This document shows, one piece after another, positions 8,933 through 18,317 of a stretch of 64,000 nt of DNA. This DNA comes from Streptomyces tanashiensis (lineage in GTDB: Bacteria; Actinomycetota; Actinomycetes; Streptomycetales; Streptomycetaceae). The position numbers were made by a program, and so were the translations under genes. Each line of letters begins with the position of its first letter. Within the stretch, counting starts at the first letter, position 1. The notes under the pieces are model-generated. The model worked only from the letters and a program-made list of their open reading frames with translations, was not told the DNA's origin and made no database searches. Location of the stretch: NCBI RefSeq assembly GCF_014648895.1, contig NZ_BMRZ01000003.1, forward strand, positions 930,001-994,000, in the 5' to 3' direction.

Positions 8933-10813
8933 ATGACGGCCGAGCTGGTCCGGGGGCAGAACCACCCCCTGCCCGAGACCCGACTGGAGATCCGGGTGTC
9001 GGCCGGTCACCCCGTCCTCGCCGGAGCCACCCTCGGTGACGAACAGGGCCGGGTCGCGGGCGCCGAGTGGATCGCCCACCCCGGCGCACCCGCCCTGCCC
9101 GGGGTCGGTGTGCCCGGACCGGCCGCCGCCGACCACCGCCTCGCCGTCGATCTGGACGCGGTCCCCGGCGCCGTCCACCGTGTCTCGGTGCTGCTGGCGC
9201 TGACCGGCGGAGCCGACCGCTTCGGGGCCCTCGCCGCCCCGTTCGTCGCCGTCGCCGGCCCCGACGACACCGAGATCGCCAGCTACACGCTCACCGGCCT
9301 CGACCGCGAGTCCGCCGTCGTCGCCCTGGAGCTGTACCGCCGCCAGGGCGCCTGGAAGGTCCGCGCCATGGGCCAGGGGTACGAGGGCGGGCTCGCCGCC
9401 CTGCTCGGCGACCAGGGCCTGGAGCGCCCCGCGGATCTCGCCGCCGCGATCCTGGCGACCGCGACCCCGGAGGCCCCGGACGCCCCGGAGGTCGGCCCCT
9501 CGTCCACCGTGCCGTCCCGCGTCCCCGAGCCCGAGCACGTACCCCGCACGGCGCCGGCGACACCGCCTCCCACGCCCGTGACGGGCGTCGGCACCGGCGG
9601 TCCCGTCGACTACTCCCACCCCCGGCGCCGGACGGCCCCAGCCCCCGCCCCAGCCCCCGCTCCCGAGCCCCGGCAGGCGCCGCCCGTGCCGGTCGCCGGG
9701 GACGCCTCGGGCTGGTCCATGGACGAGCGGCTCTACAACCAGGTGTGGGGCATGTTCGAGGACCTGGCCCGTACCGCCGCCGCCTATCGCAGCGCCTGCG
9801 ACTTCGCGGAGTCCCGGCTCGACCGGGAGCTCGACGAGACGCTCACCGACTACCGTGCCCGGGCAGACGGCGCGAACGACGCCGCTCGGGCCGCCGCCCG
9901 TGCCCGGCACGACGAGCTCGTGGAGCGCGCCCGGGAGGTCCTGGACCGGGACCTCGCCCAGCTCGCCGCCGAGTCCGAGGTCGTCGAGCCGGCCCTGCCC
10001 GTGGCCTACGCCCGCTGGGACAACCCCGTCTGGCACTCCTATCGCGTCCCGGCCGAGGAGCCGATGGCCGTCCGCCTCGGCGACCTCCACCTCCCCGAGC
10101 GCACCGACCTGCGGATCCCGATGCTCGTCCGGCTGCCGCTGGAGCGCGGTCTGTGGGTGGACTCCGGCCGCGGCCACTCCGAGGCGGCCGGGCTCCTCGA
10201 CGAGGTCGAGCTGCGGCGGCTCGCCCTGGACTGCGCGGTCGCGCACGCGGCGCGGCTCCTCGCGGCGCATCCGGCCGGCGGGTTCACCGTCCACGTCGTC
10301 GACCCGGCGGGCGCCGGTGCCGCGGCCCTCGCGCCGCTCGTGGAGACGGGGGCGGCCGCACCGCCCGCCCGGGGCGCGGCCGGTGTCTCGGCGGTCCTGG
10401 AACAGCTCACGGAGCGGGTCGACCTGCTTCAGATGGCCTTGCGGGGCGGTGCGGCCGACGCGCTGCCGCCGGGCCTCGACGCGGCCCGGCAGCTGCTGAT
10501 CGTGCACGACTTCCCGCACGGCTTCGACGACCGGGCGGTCACCCGGCTCCGCTACCTCGCCGACGAGGGCCCCTCGGTCGGCGTCCATCTGCTGATGGTC
10601 GCGGCCCGGGAGGACGCGGCCGCGTACGGGCCGTTGCTCGACCCGCTGTGGCGGTCGCTGCTGCGGCTCACCCCCGTGCCCGACGACCACCTGGCCGATC
10701 CGTGGGTCGGCCATGCCTGGTCGTACGAGCCTCCGCTCCTGCCGCCGGGCAGTGTGATCCTCCGTCAGGTCCTCACCCAGGTGGCGGCCGCTCGCCATGG
10801 AAAGCAGCTCTGA
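8933..10813 (+). CDS. TerD-domain protein with C-terminal FtsK/SpoIIIE-like region
   Basis: A 626-residue protein. Residues 1-170 form a divergent TerD domain (LAVDLDAVPGAVHRVSVLLAL, DTEIASYTLTGLDRESAVVALELYRR). A Pro/Ala-rich linker (about 175-250, with an APAPAPAPAPEP tract) leads to an alpha-helical, Arg/Glu-rich stretch (250-350). The C-terminal half (about 360-615) resembles the ATPase-side fold of FtsK/HerA-like proteins: IPMLVRLPLERGLWVDSG, VHVVDPAGAG and LLIVHDFPHGFDDRAVTRL. I find no Walker A P-loop, so it is probably a non-hydrolysing relative. ATG after GAGGGGACAGAG. Lies between TerD and TerC. Confidence 0.8.
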   Translation: MTAELVRGQNHPLPETRLEIRVSAGHPVLAGATLGDEQGRVAGAEWIAHPGAPALPGVGVPGPAAADHRLAVDLDAVPGAVHRVSVLLALTGGADRFGALAAPFVAVAGPDDTEIASYTLTGLDRESAVVALELYRRQGAWKVRAMGQGYEGGLAALLGDQGLERPADLAAAILATATPEAPDAPEVGPSSTVPSRVPEPEHVPRTAPATPPPTPVTGVGTGGPVDYSHPRRRTAPAPAPAPAPEPRQAPPVPVAGDASGWSMDERLYNQVWGMFEDLARTAAAYRSACDFAESRLDRELDETLTDYRARADGANDAARAAARARHDELVERAREVLDRDLAQLAAESEVVEPALPVAYARWDNPVWHSYRVPAEEPMAVRLGDLHLPERTDLRIPMLVRLPLERGLWVDSGRGHSEAAGLLDEVELRRLALDCAVAHAARLLAAHPAGGFTVHVVDPAGAGAAALAPLVETGAAAPPARGAAGVSAVLEQLTERVDLLQMALRGGAADALPPGLDAARQLLIVHDFPHGFDDRAVTRLRYLADEGPSVGVHLLMVAAREDAAAYGPLLDPLWRSLLRLTPVPDDHLADPWVGHAWSYEPPLLPPGSVILRQVLTQVAAARHGKQL

Positions 10814-10881
10814 CCTGGCCTTTTGGTGGCTCTTTACCCTTCTCTTTACCTTCTCTTGGTCTTTCGGGTAGTCTTCTTGGT

Positions 10882-11040
10882 GCGGAGGGGAGTACTCCCC
10901 ATTGCGCGGCGTACCCGTCAATACGGACGGATCATCATCGATCCGATCCCGGGGCGTCGGCCCGGCGGCCCGTCCGCCGCCCGGGTGGAAGAGACCTCCG
11001 GCAGCGACGACGCTGATCAGTAGCCGTACGACGCCGGAGG
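10882..11040 (+). promoter_or_regulatory. yybP-ykoY (Mn2+) riboswitch with SD-sequestering platform
   Basis: The leader contains the conserved loop 1 GGGGAGTA (10887-10894), the block CCGTCAATACGG (10915-10926) and the 3-prime GAGACCTCCGG (10991-11001). Helix P1 is CGGAGG (10883-10888) with CCTCCG (10995-11000). The same 3-prime strand, CCTCCGGC (10995-11002), is perfectly complementary to GCCGGAGG (11033-11040), which contains the ribosome site of terC. Manganese binding should stabilise P1, free the ribosome site and switch translation on. Upstream (10818-10880) is a T-rich tract with two TCTTTACC repeats 12 nt apart, likely promoter DNA. The aptamer class is known to control TerC-family and Mn2+ export genes. 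Confidence 0.85.
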
Positions 11041-11044
11041 CGCA

Positions 11045-12061
11045 GTGGACGTTTCAATGACCCTGTGGGTAGTGACCATTCTTGGTCTCGCTGCCCTGAT
11101 CGGTGCCGACTTCTTCATCGGGCGCAAGCCCCATGACGTGTCGGTCAAGGAAGCCGGAATCTGGACGGTCGTCTGGATCGTGCTCGCCGTGCTCTTCGGG
11201 CTCGGCCTGCTGGTCTTCGGCAACAGCCAGGCGTCCGGGGAGTTCTTCGCGGGCTACGTCACCGAGAAGTCGCTCAGCGTCGACAACCTCTTCGTCTTCG
11301 TCCTGATCATGGCGAAGTTCGCGGTCCCCTCCCACCTCCAGCAGCGCGTCCTGCTCGTGGGTGTGGTGATCGCCCTGGTGCTCCGCACGATCTTCATCGC
11401 CGCGGGTGCCGCGATCATCGCGAGCTTCTCCTGGGTGTTCTACCTCTTCGGCGCGTTCCTGATCTACACCGCCTGGAAGCTGATCCAGGAGGCGCGCGCG
11501 GACGAGGACGAGGAGGACTGGGAGGAGAACCGTCTCCTCAAGACCGTCGAGAAGAAGTTCGGCGTCGCCGACCGCTACCACGGCACCAAGCTCTTCATCG
11601 TCAACAACGGCAAGCGGGTGCTGACGCCGCTGATGGTCGTCATGCTCGCCATCGGCACCACCGACATCCTCTTCGCCCTCGACTCCATCCCGGCGATCTT
11701 CGGCCTCACCCAGGACCCGTACATCGTCTTCACCGCCAACGCCTTCGCCCTCATGGGTCTGCGGCAGCTGTACTTCCTGATCGGCGGCCTGCTCAAGAAG
11801 CTGGTCCACCTCAGCTACGGCCTGTCGGTGATCCTCGGCTTCATCGGCGTGAAGCTCGTGCTGCACGCCCTGCACGAGTCCGGGGTGCACGTCCCGGAGA
11901 TCACCATCCCGTTCTCGCTGGCGTTCATCGGCGGTGTCCTGGTCATCACGACCATCACCAGCCTGATCGCCTCCAAGAAGCAGGCACAGCGGGAGGCCGC
12001 GGAGGCCGCCGAGATCCCGGCCGCCCCCGAGGACACCCCGAAGGACAGCGTCGAGGCCTGA
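11045..12061 (+). CDS. TerC-family integral membrane protein (Mn2+ exporter type)
   Basis: A 338-residue protein with about nine TM segments. It carries the TerC hallmarks: acidic residues inside membrane helices (ALIGADFFIGRKPHDVS, EKSLSVDNLFVFVLIMAKF, TTDILFALDSIPAIFGLT). Family members (Alx, MeeF/MeeY) export manganese or load it on secreted enzymes. The acidic cytoplasmic loop ARADEDEEDWEEN lies in the middle of the protein. GTG at 11045 is preceded by GGAGG with a 4-nt gap; an internal ATG at 11057 is too far from it. Control by the manganese riboswitch supports the metal role over tellurite resistance. Confidence 0.93.
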   Translation: MDVSMTLWVVTILGLAALIGADFFIGRKPHDVSVKEAGIWTVVWIVLAVLFGLGLLVFGNSQASGEFFAGYVTEKSLSVDNLFVFVLIMAKFAVPSHLQQRVLLVGVVIALVLRTIFIAAGAAIIASFSWVFYLFGAFLIYTAWKLIQEARADEDEEDWEENRLLKTVEKKFGVADRYHGTKLFIVNNGKRVLTPLMVVMLAIGTTDILFALDSIPAIFGLTQDPYIVFTANAFALMGLRQLYFLIGGLLKKLVHLSYGLSVILGFIGVKLVLHALHESGVHVPEITIPFSLAFIGGVLVITTITSLIASKKQAQREAAEAAEIPAAPEDTPKDSVEA

Positions 12062-12077
12062 CGCCCTCCTCGCACAC

Positions 12078-12112
12078 CGACGGCCGACCGGGTCCACCCC
12101 GGTCGGCCGTCG
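12078..12112. terminator. Bidirectional terminator between terC and the MFS gene
   Basis: A perfect 15-bp inverted repeat (left arm CGACGGCCGACCGGG) with a 5-nt loop lies midway between two convergent stops (12061 and 12131). Confidence 0.8.
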
Positions 12113-12130
12113 CCGTGTGGGCGCCGGCGC

Positions 12131-13474
12131 TCAGACGGCCGCGGGCTCCGGCGCCGGCCGTTCGGCGCGGCCCGGGAGGGTCTCGGGGAGGAGGGCGAAG
12201 CAGCCGAGGCTCACCAGGGCGACCAGGGTGAGATAGGCCGCGACGCCCCAGGGCGGGCCGGAGCCGCCCTCGGAGAGGGTCGTGGCGACGATGGGCGTCA
12301 GCGCGCCGCCCAGGACGCCGCCCAGGTTGTAGCCGACGGCCGCGCCGGTGCAGCGGACGCGGGGCTCGTACAGCTCCGGGAGGTACGCGGCGATCACCGC
12401 GAACATCGTGATGAAGGCCAGCAGCGAGCCCAGGAACCCGAGGTACATCAGCGGCGGCCGGGCGGTGTGCAGCAGGGCCACCATCGGGAACATCCACAGC
12501 GCGGAGGCCGCACACCCCGCCAGACAGAGCGGCCGGCGGCCCCAGCGGTCGCCGAGCAGGGCCACGAACGGGGTGACGGCGCCCATGACCGCCACCGCCG
12601 CCATCACGCAGGCCAGCATCACGCTGCTGCTCACCCCCAGCCGCTCGGTGCCGTAGGCCAGCGCCCAGGTGGAGACCGAGTAGAAGACGGCGTACCCGAC
12701 GGCGAGCGCCCCGGCCGTCAGCAGCACCAGCCGCCAGTGGTCGCGCAGGACCTCGGCCAGCGGGGCGCCCGCACGCCGCCCGGACGCGGACAGCTCCTCG
12801 AACTGCGGGGTCTCCGCCAGCGAGGAGCGCAGCAGCAGCCCGACCAGCGCGAGCAGCCCCGCCGCCCAGAACGGCACCCGCCAGCCCCAGGAGCGGAACT
12901 CCGCGTCGCTCAGCCCGGCGGTGAGCGCCAGCATCACGCCGTTCGCCAGCAGGAAGCCGATCGACGGGCCGATCTGCGGGAAGCTCGCCCACAGCGCGCG
13001 CCGGTTCTCGGGTGCGTGCTCGGCGGTGAGGAGGACCGCCCCGCCCCACTCGCCGCCCAGCCCGAGACCCTGGAGGAAGCGGAGGGTCAGCAGCAGCGCC
13101 GGGGCGGCGATGCCGAGCGTCGCGTACGTGGGGACGAAGCCGACCGCGACCGTGGCGCAGCCGGTCAGGAGCAGCGAGGCGAAGAGGACCGGCCGCCGGC
13201 CGTACCGGTCGCCGACGTGCCCGAAGAGGACCGACCCGAGCGGGCGGGCGAGGAACCCGGCGGCGAAGGTGCCGAAGGCGGCCAGGGTCCCGGCGAGCGG
13301 CGAGAAGGTCGGGAAGAAGAGCGGCCCCAGGACGAGGGCGGCGGCCGTCCCGTAGACGAAGAAGTCGAAGAACTCGATGGCGGTGCCGACGAGCGAGGCG
13401 GCGGCGAGCCGGCCCATCGACGGAGCCGGGGACGAGGGCGGCCGGGACGGCGACGGAGGGTGACTTTGGCGCAT
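12131..13474 (-). CDS. MFS transporter, metabolite:H+ symporter type
   Basis: A 447-residue, 12-TM protein. It begins its membrane part with SLVGTAIEFFDFFVYGTAAALV, the signature of the metabolite:proton symporter group (KgtP, ProP, ShiA). GHVGDRYGRRPVLF and LGDRWGRRPL are the two loop motifs, and RFLQGLGLGGEWGGA is the TM4 signature. Likely import of an organic acid, betaine or similar compound. ATG start at 13474 follows a Pro/Ser-rich N-terminal tail. Downstream of the MBL hydrolase gene with a 78-nt gap; probably an independent unit. Confidence 0.9.
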   Translation of the reverse strand: MRQSHPPSPSRPPSSPAPSMGRLAAASLVGTAIEFFDFFVYGTAAALVLGPLFFPTFSPLAGTLAAFGTFAAGFLARPLGSVLFGHVGDRYGRRPVLFASLLLTGCATVAVGFVPTYATLGIAAPALLLTLRFLQGLGLGGEWGGAVLLTAEHAPENRRALWASFPQIGPSIGFLLANGVMLALTAGLSDAEFRSWGWRVPFWAAGLLALVGLLLRSSLAETPQFEELSASGRRAGAPLAEVLRDHWRLVLLTAGALAVGYAVFYSVSTWALAYGTERLGVSSSVMLACVMAAVAVMGAVTPFVALLGDRWGRRPLCLAGCAASALWMFPMVALLHTARPPLMYLGFLGSLLAFITMFAVIAAYLPELYEPRVRCTGAAVGYNLGGVLGGALTPIVATTLSEGGSGPPWGVAAYLTLVALVSLGCFALLPETLPGRAERPAPEPAAV

Positions 13475-13552
13475 GTGGCGCCAACTACCCCGCCGCCGTC
13501 CGGGTTACGGGGGCGTACGGAGGTGCGCAGCTCGGAGGGAGCGCGCCGGGTG

Positions 13553-14209
13553 TCACCAGCCGCGCTCGCGCCACTCCGCGAGGTGCGGGCGCTCGTCACC
13601 GAGCGTGGTGTCCTTGCCGTGGCCGGGGTAGATCCAGGACTCGTCGGGCAGGACCCCGAAGAGCTTGGTCTCCACGTCGTGGATCAGGCTCGCGAAGGCC
13701 TCCGGGTCCTTCCAGGTGTTGCCCACGCCGCCGGGGAAGAGGCAGTCGCCGGTGAAGACGTGGGGGTGGCCGTGCGGGTCGTCGTAGACCAGGGCGATCG
13801 AGCCCGGGGTGTGCCCGACCAGGCGGCGCGCGGTCAGCTCGACCCGGCCCACCCGGATCGTGTCCCCGTCCTCGACGGGCACGTCGGTCGGGACCGGGAT
13901 GCCCTCCGCGTCGTACGCGCCCGCGTAGGTCCTGGCGCCGGTCGCGGCGACGACCTCCTCCAGGGCCTGCCAGTGGTCGCCGTGGCGGTGGGTGGTGACG
14001 ACGGCGGTGATGCCGTCGTCACCGATCAGCGTGAGCAGCGTCGCGGGCTCGTTGGCCGCGTCGATCAGCAGCTGCTCGCCGGTCGCCCGGCAGCGCAGCA
14101 GATACGCGTTGTTGTCCATCGGGCCGACCGCGACCTTCGAGATCATCAGGTCCGTCAGCTCGTGCACGTCCGCCGGACCGCCGACCTTCACCACTCCGCT
14201 GTACGTCAT
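13553..14209 (-). CDS. MBL-fold metallo-hydrolase (glyoxalase II-like)
   Basis: A 218-residue metallo-beta-lactamase-fold protein. The metal motif is THRHGDH, followed by GHTPGSIALVYDD and FTGDCLFPGGVGNTW, with a final IYPGHGKDTTLGDE block. This arrangement is typical of hydroxyacylglutathione-hydrolase-like thioesterases; in a mycothiol-using organism the substrate may be a mycothiol thioester. The -10-like hexamer TAGGCT lies 6 nt before the ATG on the minus strand, suggesting a leaderless mRNA. CTGTCACCC lies 8 nt further up, a weak (6 of 9) match to the damage-promoter element. Confidence 0.9.
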   Translation of the reverse strand: MTYSGVVKVGGPADVHELTDLMISKVAVGPMDNNAYLLRCRATGEQLLIDAANEPATLLTLIGDDGITAVVTTHRHGDHWQALEEVVAATGARTYAGAYDAEGIPVPTDVPVEDGDTIRVGRVELTARRLVGHTPGSIALVYDDPHGHPHVFTGDCLFPGGVGNTWKDPEAFASLIHDVETKLFGVLPDESWIYPGHGKDTTLGDERPHLAEWRERGW

Positions 14210-14244
14210 GGCCTCAGCCTAGCCCTGGAGGGTGACAGTGGCGG

Positions 14245-14928
14245 CTACAGCGGGGGGAGTTCCGGCAGGGGGCCGCCCTTGGTGGTGAGGGCCGAGCCGT
14301 CGCGGCGTCCGGCGAGCCAGCCGAGCATCTCGGTGGCCGGTCCCATGACGGCGACGCCGCCCGAGGTGCCGCCGGTCGTCCAGCCCCGCCCGTCGGCCGC
14401 CCACAGGACCGTCGCCGGGACGCTCTCCAGGCCCTTGAAGCGCTCGGTCAGGAAGTCGATCTCGCGCTGGACGAACTCCTCGGGAAGGTCCTCCAGCTCG
14501 TAGCCGACGCCCAGGTCGACGTGGTGCAGGGCCACCTCCACCCAGCGGCGGAAGGGGATGCGGGAGGCGCTGTCGACGACCCCGTTGCGGAGCTCGACGG
14601 TGCGGTTCCAGTCGGCGGGCTCCGCGCCCACGGCCTGGAAGCGGTCGGCGCTCTCGCGCAGGTCGGCGAGGTGGACGTCGAGCGGGCGGGCGGAGTCGCG
14701 CTCGATGTCGGCGTCGCGGGTCGCGGCGTCGGCGTACATGGGGCGGCCCTGGAGGACGTTCACCAGGGCGTCGGCGTTACGGGCCACGTGGGCGAGGACA
14801 TGGCCGCGGGTCCAGCCCGGAAGCCGTGACGGCTCGGCCGCCGAGGCGTTGTCCCAGGAGGCGGCGTCGGCGATCAGCCGGTCGGTCGCTTCGCGTACGG
14901 AGGCAAGGTCGAGTTCGTGGTCGATCAT
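14245..14928 (-). CDS. Maleylpyruvate isomerase / DinB-like mycothiol-dependent family protein
   Basis: A 227-residue protein of the MDMPI (DinB four-helix) family. The N-terminal half has the mark [22 protein letters not shown]; the His residues in this helix and in [13 protein letters not shown] are the expected metal ligands. Family members use mycothiol or metal for isomerase and transferase reactions; the exact substrate is not readable. The reading frame extends to 15075, but the ATG at 14928 fits the family N-terminus and has TAGGGT 9 nt upstream. It diverges from uvrA and is followed closely by the MBL hydrolase on the same strand (35-nt gap). Confidence 0.85.
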   Translation of the reverse strand: MIDHELDLASVREATDRLIADAASWDNASAAEPSRLPGWTRGHVLAHVARNADALVNVLQGRPMYADAATRDADIERDSARPLDVHLADLRESADRFQAVGAEPADWNRTVELRNGVVDSASRIPFRRWVEVALHHVDLGVGYELEDLPEEFVQREIDFLTERFKGLESVPATVLWAADGRGWTTGGTSGGVAVMGPATEMLGWLAGRRDGSALTTKGGPLPELPPL

Positions 14929-15132
14929 GGCGCCGACCCTAGGGGGTGCCGTACCGGTCCGGCCAGGTCGGCGGGGGAGCGGACGCCCCGCGCCGCCACT
15001 CGTTCGGGTGAAGCGGTCTCGGGACGGCCGGAAATCGAATGTGCGTGCTATAGGCTCGACGGAAGCATCCGGCATCCTTGGTTGTTGGGTGTGTCAGGCA
15101 CATCCGCTCTCTCAAGAAAGGTGCGGACCGGC

Positions 15133-18100
15133 GTGGCCGACCGTCTCATCGTCCGTGGCGCTCGCGAGCACAACCTCAAGAACGTCTCGCTCGACCTCCC
15201 GCGTGACTCCCTCATCGTCTTCACCGGGCTCTCGGGGTCGGGCAAGTCCTCCCTCGCGTTCGACACGATCTTCGCCGAGGGGCAGCGCCGGTACGTCGAG
15301 TCGCTCTCCTCGTACGCCCGGCAGTTCCTCGGCCAGATGGACAAGCCGGACGTCGACTTCATCGAAGGTCTCTCGCCCGCCGTCTCCATCGACCAGAAGT
15401 CGACCTCGCGCAACCCGCGCTCGACGGTCGGCACCATCACGGAGGTCTACGACTACCTCCGCCTGCTCTTCGCGCGCATCGGCAAGCCGCACTGTCCCGA
15501 GTGCCGCCGCCCGATCTCCCGCCAGTCGCCGCAGGCCATCGTCGACAAGGTCCTGGAGCTCCCCGAGGGCAGCCGCTTCCAGGTGCTCTCCCCGCTCGTG
15601 CGCGAACGGAAGGGCGAGTTCGTCGACCTCTTCGCCGACCTCCAGACCAAGGGCTACAGCCGCGCCCGGGTCGACGGGCAGACCATCCAGCTCAGCGAGC
15701 CGCCGACGCTGAAGAAGCAGGAGAAGCACACGATCGAGGTGGTCGTCGACCGCCTCACCGTGAAGGACAGCGCCAAGCGCCGGCTCACCGACTCCGTCGA
15801 GACCGCGCTCGGACTCTCCGGCGGCATGGTCGTGCTCGACTTCGTCGACCTCGCCGAGGACGACCCCGAGCGCGAGCGGATGTACTCGGAGCACCTCTAC
15901 TGCCCCTACGACGACCTGTCCTTCGAGGAGCTGGAGCCGCGCTCCTTCTCCTTCAACTCGCCCTTCGGCGCCTGCCCCGACTGCACCGGCATCGGCACCC
16001 GCATGGAGGTCGACCCGGAGCTGATCGTCCCCGACGAGGAGAAGTCCCTCGACGAGGGCGCCATCCACCCCTGGTCGCACGGGCACACCAAGGAGTACTT
16101 CGGCCGGCTCATCGGCGGGCTCTCCCAGGCCCTCGGCTTCCGCACGGACATCCCGTACGCCGGTCTGCCGCAGCGCGCCAAGAAGGCCCTGATGCACGGC
16201 CACAAGACCCAGGTCGAGGTCCGCTACCGCAACCGGTACGGGCGCGAGCGGGCGTACACCACCCCGGCCTTCGAGGGCGCCGTCTCCTTCGTCAAGCGGC
16301 GCCACACCGAGGCCGAGAGCGACTCCAGCCGCGAGCGCTTCGAGGGCTACATGCGCGAGGTGCCCTGCCCCACCTGCGAGGGCAGCCGCCTCAAGCCGAT
16401 CGTCCTCGCGGTCACGGTGATGGACCGGTCCATCGCCGAGGTCTCCGCGATGTCCATCAGCGACTGTGCCGAGTTCCTCTCCCGGCTCACGCTCAACGCC
16501 CGCGACAAGAAGATCGCCGAGCGGGTCCTCAAGGAGGTCAACGAGCGGCTGCGCTTCCTCGTCGACGTCGGCCTCGACTACCTCTCGCTCAACCGGGCGG
16601 CGGGCACGCTCTCCGGCGGAGAGGCCCAGCGCATCCGGCTGGCCACCCAGATCGGCTCCGGCCTGGTCGGCGTGCTCTACGTGCTCGACGAGCCGTCCAT
16701 CGGCCTCCACCAGCGCGACAACCACCGGCTCATCGAGACCCTGGTCCGGCTCCGGGACATGGGCAACACGCTCATCGTCGTCGAGCACGACGAGGACACC
16801 ATCAAGGTCGCCGACTGGGTCGTCGACATCGGCCCCGGCGCCGGCGAGCACGGCGGCAAGGTCGTCCACTCCGGCTCCCTGAAGGAGCTCCTCGCCAACG
16901 AGGAGTCGATGACCGGGCAGTACCTGTCCGGCCGCCGGGCGATCGCCACCCCGGACATCCGCCGCCCGATGGACCCCGGACGCCGGCTCACCGTGCACGG
17001 GGCCCGCGAGAACAACCTGCGGGACATCGACGTCTCCTTCCCGCTGGGCGTCCTCACCGCCGTCACCGGAGTCTCCGGCTCCGGCAAGTCGACCCTGGTC
17101 AACGACATCCTCTACACCCACCTGGCGCGCGAGCTGAACGGCGCCAAGTCGGTGCCCGGACGGCACACGCGCGTGGACGGCGACGAGCTCGTCGACAAGG
17201 TCGTGCACGTCGACCAGTCCCCGATCGGCCGCACCCCGCGGTCGAACCCGGCGACGTACACCGGCGTCTTCGACCACGTCCGCAAGCTCTTCGCCGAGAC
17301 GATGGAGGCCAAGGTCCGGGGCTACCTGCCCGGCCGCTTCTCCTTCAACGTCAAGGGCGGTCGCTGCGAGAACTGCTCCGGCGACGGCACGATCAAGATC
17401 GAGATGAACTTCCTCCCGGACGTCTACGTCCCGTGCGAGGTCTGCCACGGCGACCGGTACAACCGGGAGACCCTGGAGGTCCACTACAAGGGCAAGTCCA
17501 TCGCCGAAGTCCTGAACATGCCGATCGAGGAGGCCCTCGACTTCTTCGAGGCCGTCCCGACCATCGCCCGCCACCTGCGCACGCTCAACGAGGTCGGACT
17601 CGGCTACGTCCGCCTCGGCCAGTCGGCCCCGACGCTCTCCGGCGGCGAGGCCCAGCGCGTGAAGCTCGCCTCCGAGCTCCAGAAGCGCTCGACGGGCCGC
17701 ACGGTCTACGTCCTCGACGAGCCGACCACGGGTCTCCACTTCGAGGACATCTCGAAGCTGATCAAGGTCCTGTCCAACCTGGTCGACAAGGGCAACTCGG
17801 TGATCGTCATCGAGCACAACCTCGATGTCATCAAGACCGCGGACTGGGTCATCGACATGGGTCCCGAGGGCGGCAGCGGCGGCGGTCTGGTGATCGCCGA
17901 GGGCACGCCGGAAGAGGTCGCCTCGGTCCCCGAGAGCCACACCGGCAAGTTCCTCCGCGAGATTCTCGGCGCCGACCGGATCAGCGACGCCGGCGCGACG
18001 ATCCCGGCGGCCCGCGGCGCGAAGAAGACGGCGGCGAAGAAGACGGCGACGGCCGCGGCGGCGAAGAAGGCCCCCGCCAAGAAGACCGCGACCAAGACCG

Positions 18101-18186
18101 CGAGCAAGGCCGCGGCCACGGCCGGAAAGGCCGCCGCCGGCAAGGCCGCCGCCAAGAAGACGACGGCCCGGGCCCGCAAGGCCTGA
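15133..18186 (+). CDS. uvrA: Excinuclease ABC subunit A
   Basis: A 1017-residue dimeric ABC ATPase that first detects bulky DNA lesions and loads UvrB. Two ATP-binding halves are visible: Walker [14 protein letters not shown] and [13 protein letters not shown], with signatures [12 protein letters not shown] and [12 protein letters not shown]. Zinc-finger cysteines occur at CPEC, CPDC, CPTC, CENC and CEVC. The last 60 residues or so are an Ala/Lys repeat tail ([13 protein letters not shown] and similar), which resembles the histone H1 tail. GTG at 15133 is the start because [14 protein letters not shown]-like sequence begins the family. AAGAAAGG lies upstream. No damage-type promoter consensus is seen here, in contrast to uvrB and uvrC. 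Confidence 0.98.
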   Translation: MADRLIVRGAREHNLKNVSLDLPRDSLIVFTGLSGSGKSSLAFDTIFAEGQRRYVESLSSYARQFLGQMDKPDVDFIEGLSPAVSIDQKSTSRNPRSTVGTITEVYDYLRLLFARIGKPHCPECRRPISRQSPQAIVDKVLELPEGSRFQVLSPLVRERKGEFVDLFADLQTKGYSRARVDGQTIQLSEPPTLKKQEKHTIEVVVDRLTVKDSAKRRLTDSVETALGLSGGMVVLDFVDLAEDDPERERMYSEHLYCPYDDLSFEELEPRSFSFNSPFGACPDCTGIGTRMEVDPELIVPDEEKSLDEGAIHPWSHGHTKEYFGRLIGGLSQALGFRTDIPYAGLPQRAKKALMHGHKTQVEVRYRNRYGRERAYTTPAFEGAVSFVKRRHTEAESDSSRERFEGYMREVPCPTCEGSRLKPIVLAVTVMDRSIAEVSAMSISDCAEFLSRLTLNARDKKIAERVLKEVNERLRFLVDVGLDYLSLNRAAGTLSGGEAQRIRLATQIGSGLVGVLYVLDEPSIGLHQRDNHRLIETLVRLRDMGNTLIVVEHDEDTIKVADWVVDIGPGAGEHGGKVVHSGSLKELLANEESMTGQYLSGRRAIATPDIRRPMDPGRRLTVHGARENNLRDIDVSFPLGVLTAVTGVSGSGKSTLVNDILYTHLARELNGAKSVPGRHTRVDGDELVDKVVHVDQSPIGRTPRSNPATYTGVFDHVRKLFAETMEAKVRGYLPGRFSFNVKGGRCENCSGDGTIKIEMNFLPDVYVPCEVCHGDRYNRETLEVHYKGKSIAEVLNMPIEEALDFFEAVPTIARHLRTLNEVGLGYVRLGQSAPTLSGGEAQRVKLASELQKRSTGRTVYVLDEPTTGLHFEDISKLIKVLSNLVDKGNSVIVIEHNLDVIKTADWVIDMGPEGGSGGGLVIAEGTPEEVASVPESHTGKFLREILGADRISDAGATIPAARGAKKTAAKKTATAAAAKKAPAKKTATKTASKAAATAGKAAAGKAAAKKTTARARKA

Positions 18187-18189
18187 CAC

Positions 18190-18221
18190 GGAGGCGGGGC
18201 CCCACACGGGGCCCCGCCTCC
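18190..18221 (+). terminator. Terminator of uvrA
   Basis: A perfect 14-bp stem (left arm GGAGGCGGGGCCCC) with the tetraloop ACAC begins 3 nt after the uvrA stop codon. Confidence 0.8.
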
Positions 18222-18317
18222 CGGGTCAGGCCCGGCCGACGGCCCGGGAGAGCCCGCCGGTATCGTCGTTTCGGTCACCCCTGGGTGTCTTGTCCCCGAT
18301 CTCACCGTGGAGCGCTC

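Noticed and set aside
10823-11023. A 66-codon frame between the TerD/FtsK-like gene and terC
   Set aside because: It runs through the riboswitch helices and lacks codon bias; conserved RNA elements explain the sequence.
14209-14243. RecA-NDp promoter before the MBL hydrolase
   Set aside because: Spacing and -10 fit (CTGTCACCC-N8-TAGGCT), but only six of nine bases of the upstream element match; not counted with the five clear cases.
14929-15132. SOS (LexA) box or damage promoter before uvrA
   Set aside because: I looked for CGAAC-N4-GTTCG and for the RecA-NDp pattern. Only loose partial matches exist (GTGTCAGGC without a spaced TANNNT).
15112-18207. A 1031-codon minus-strand frame over uvrA
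   Set aside because: It is the complement of a fully convincing uvrA and its protein is low-complexity (Asp/Val/Leu/Gly repeats).
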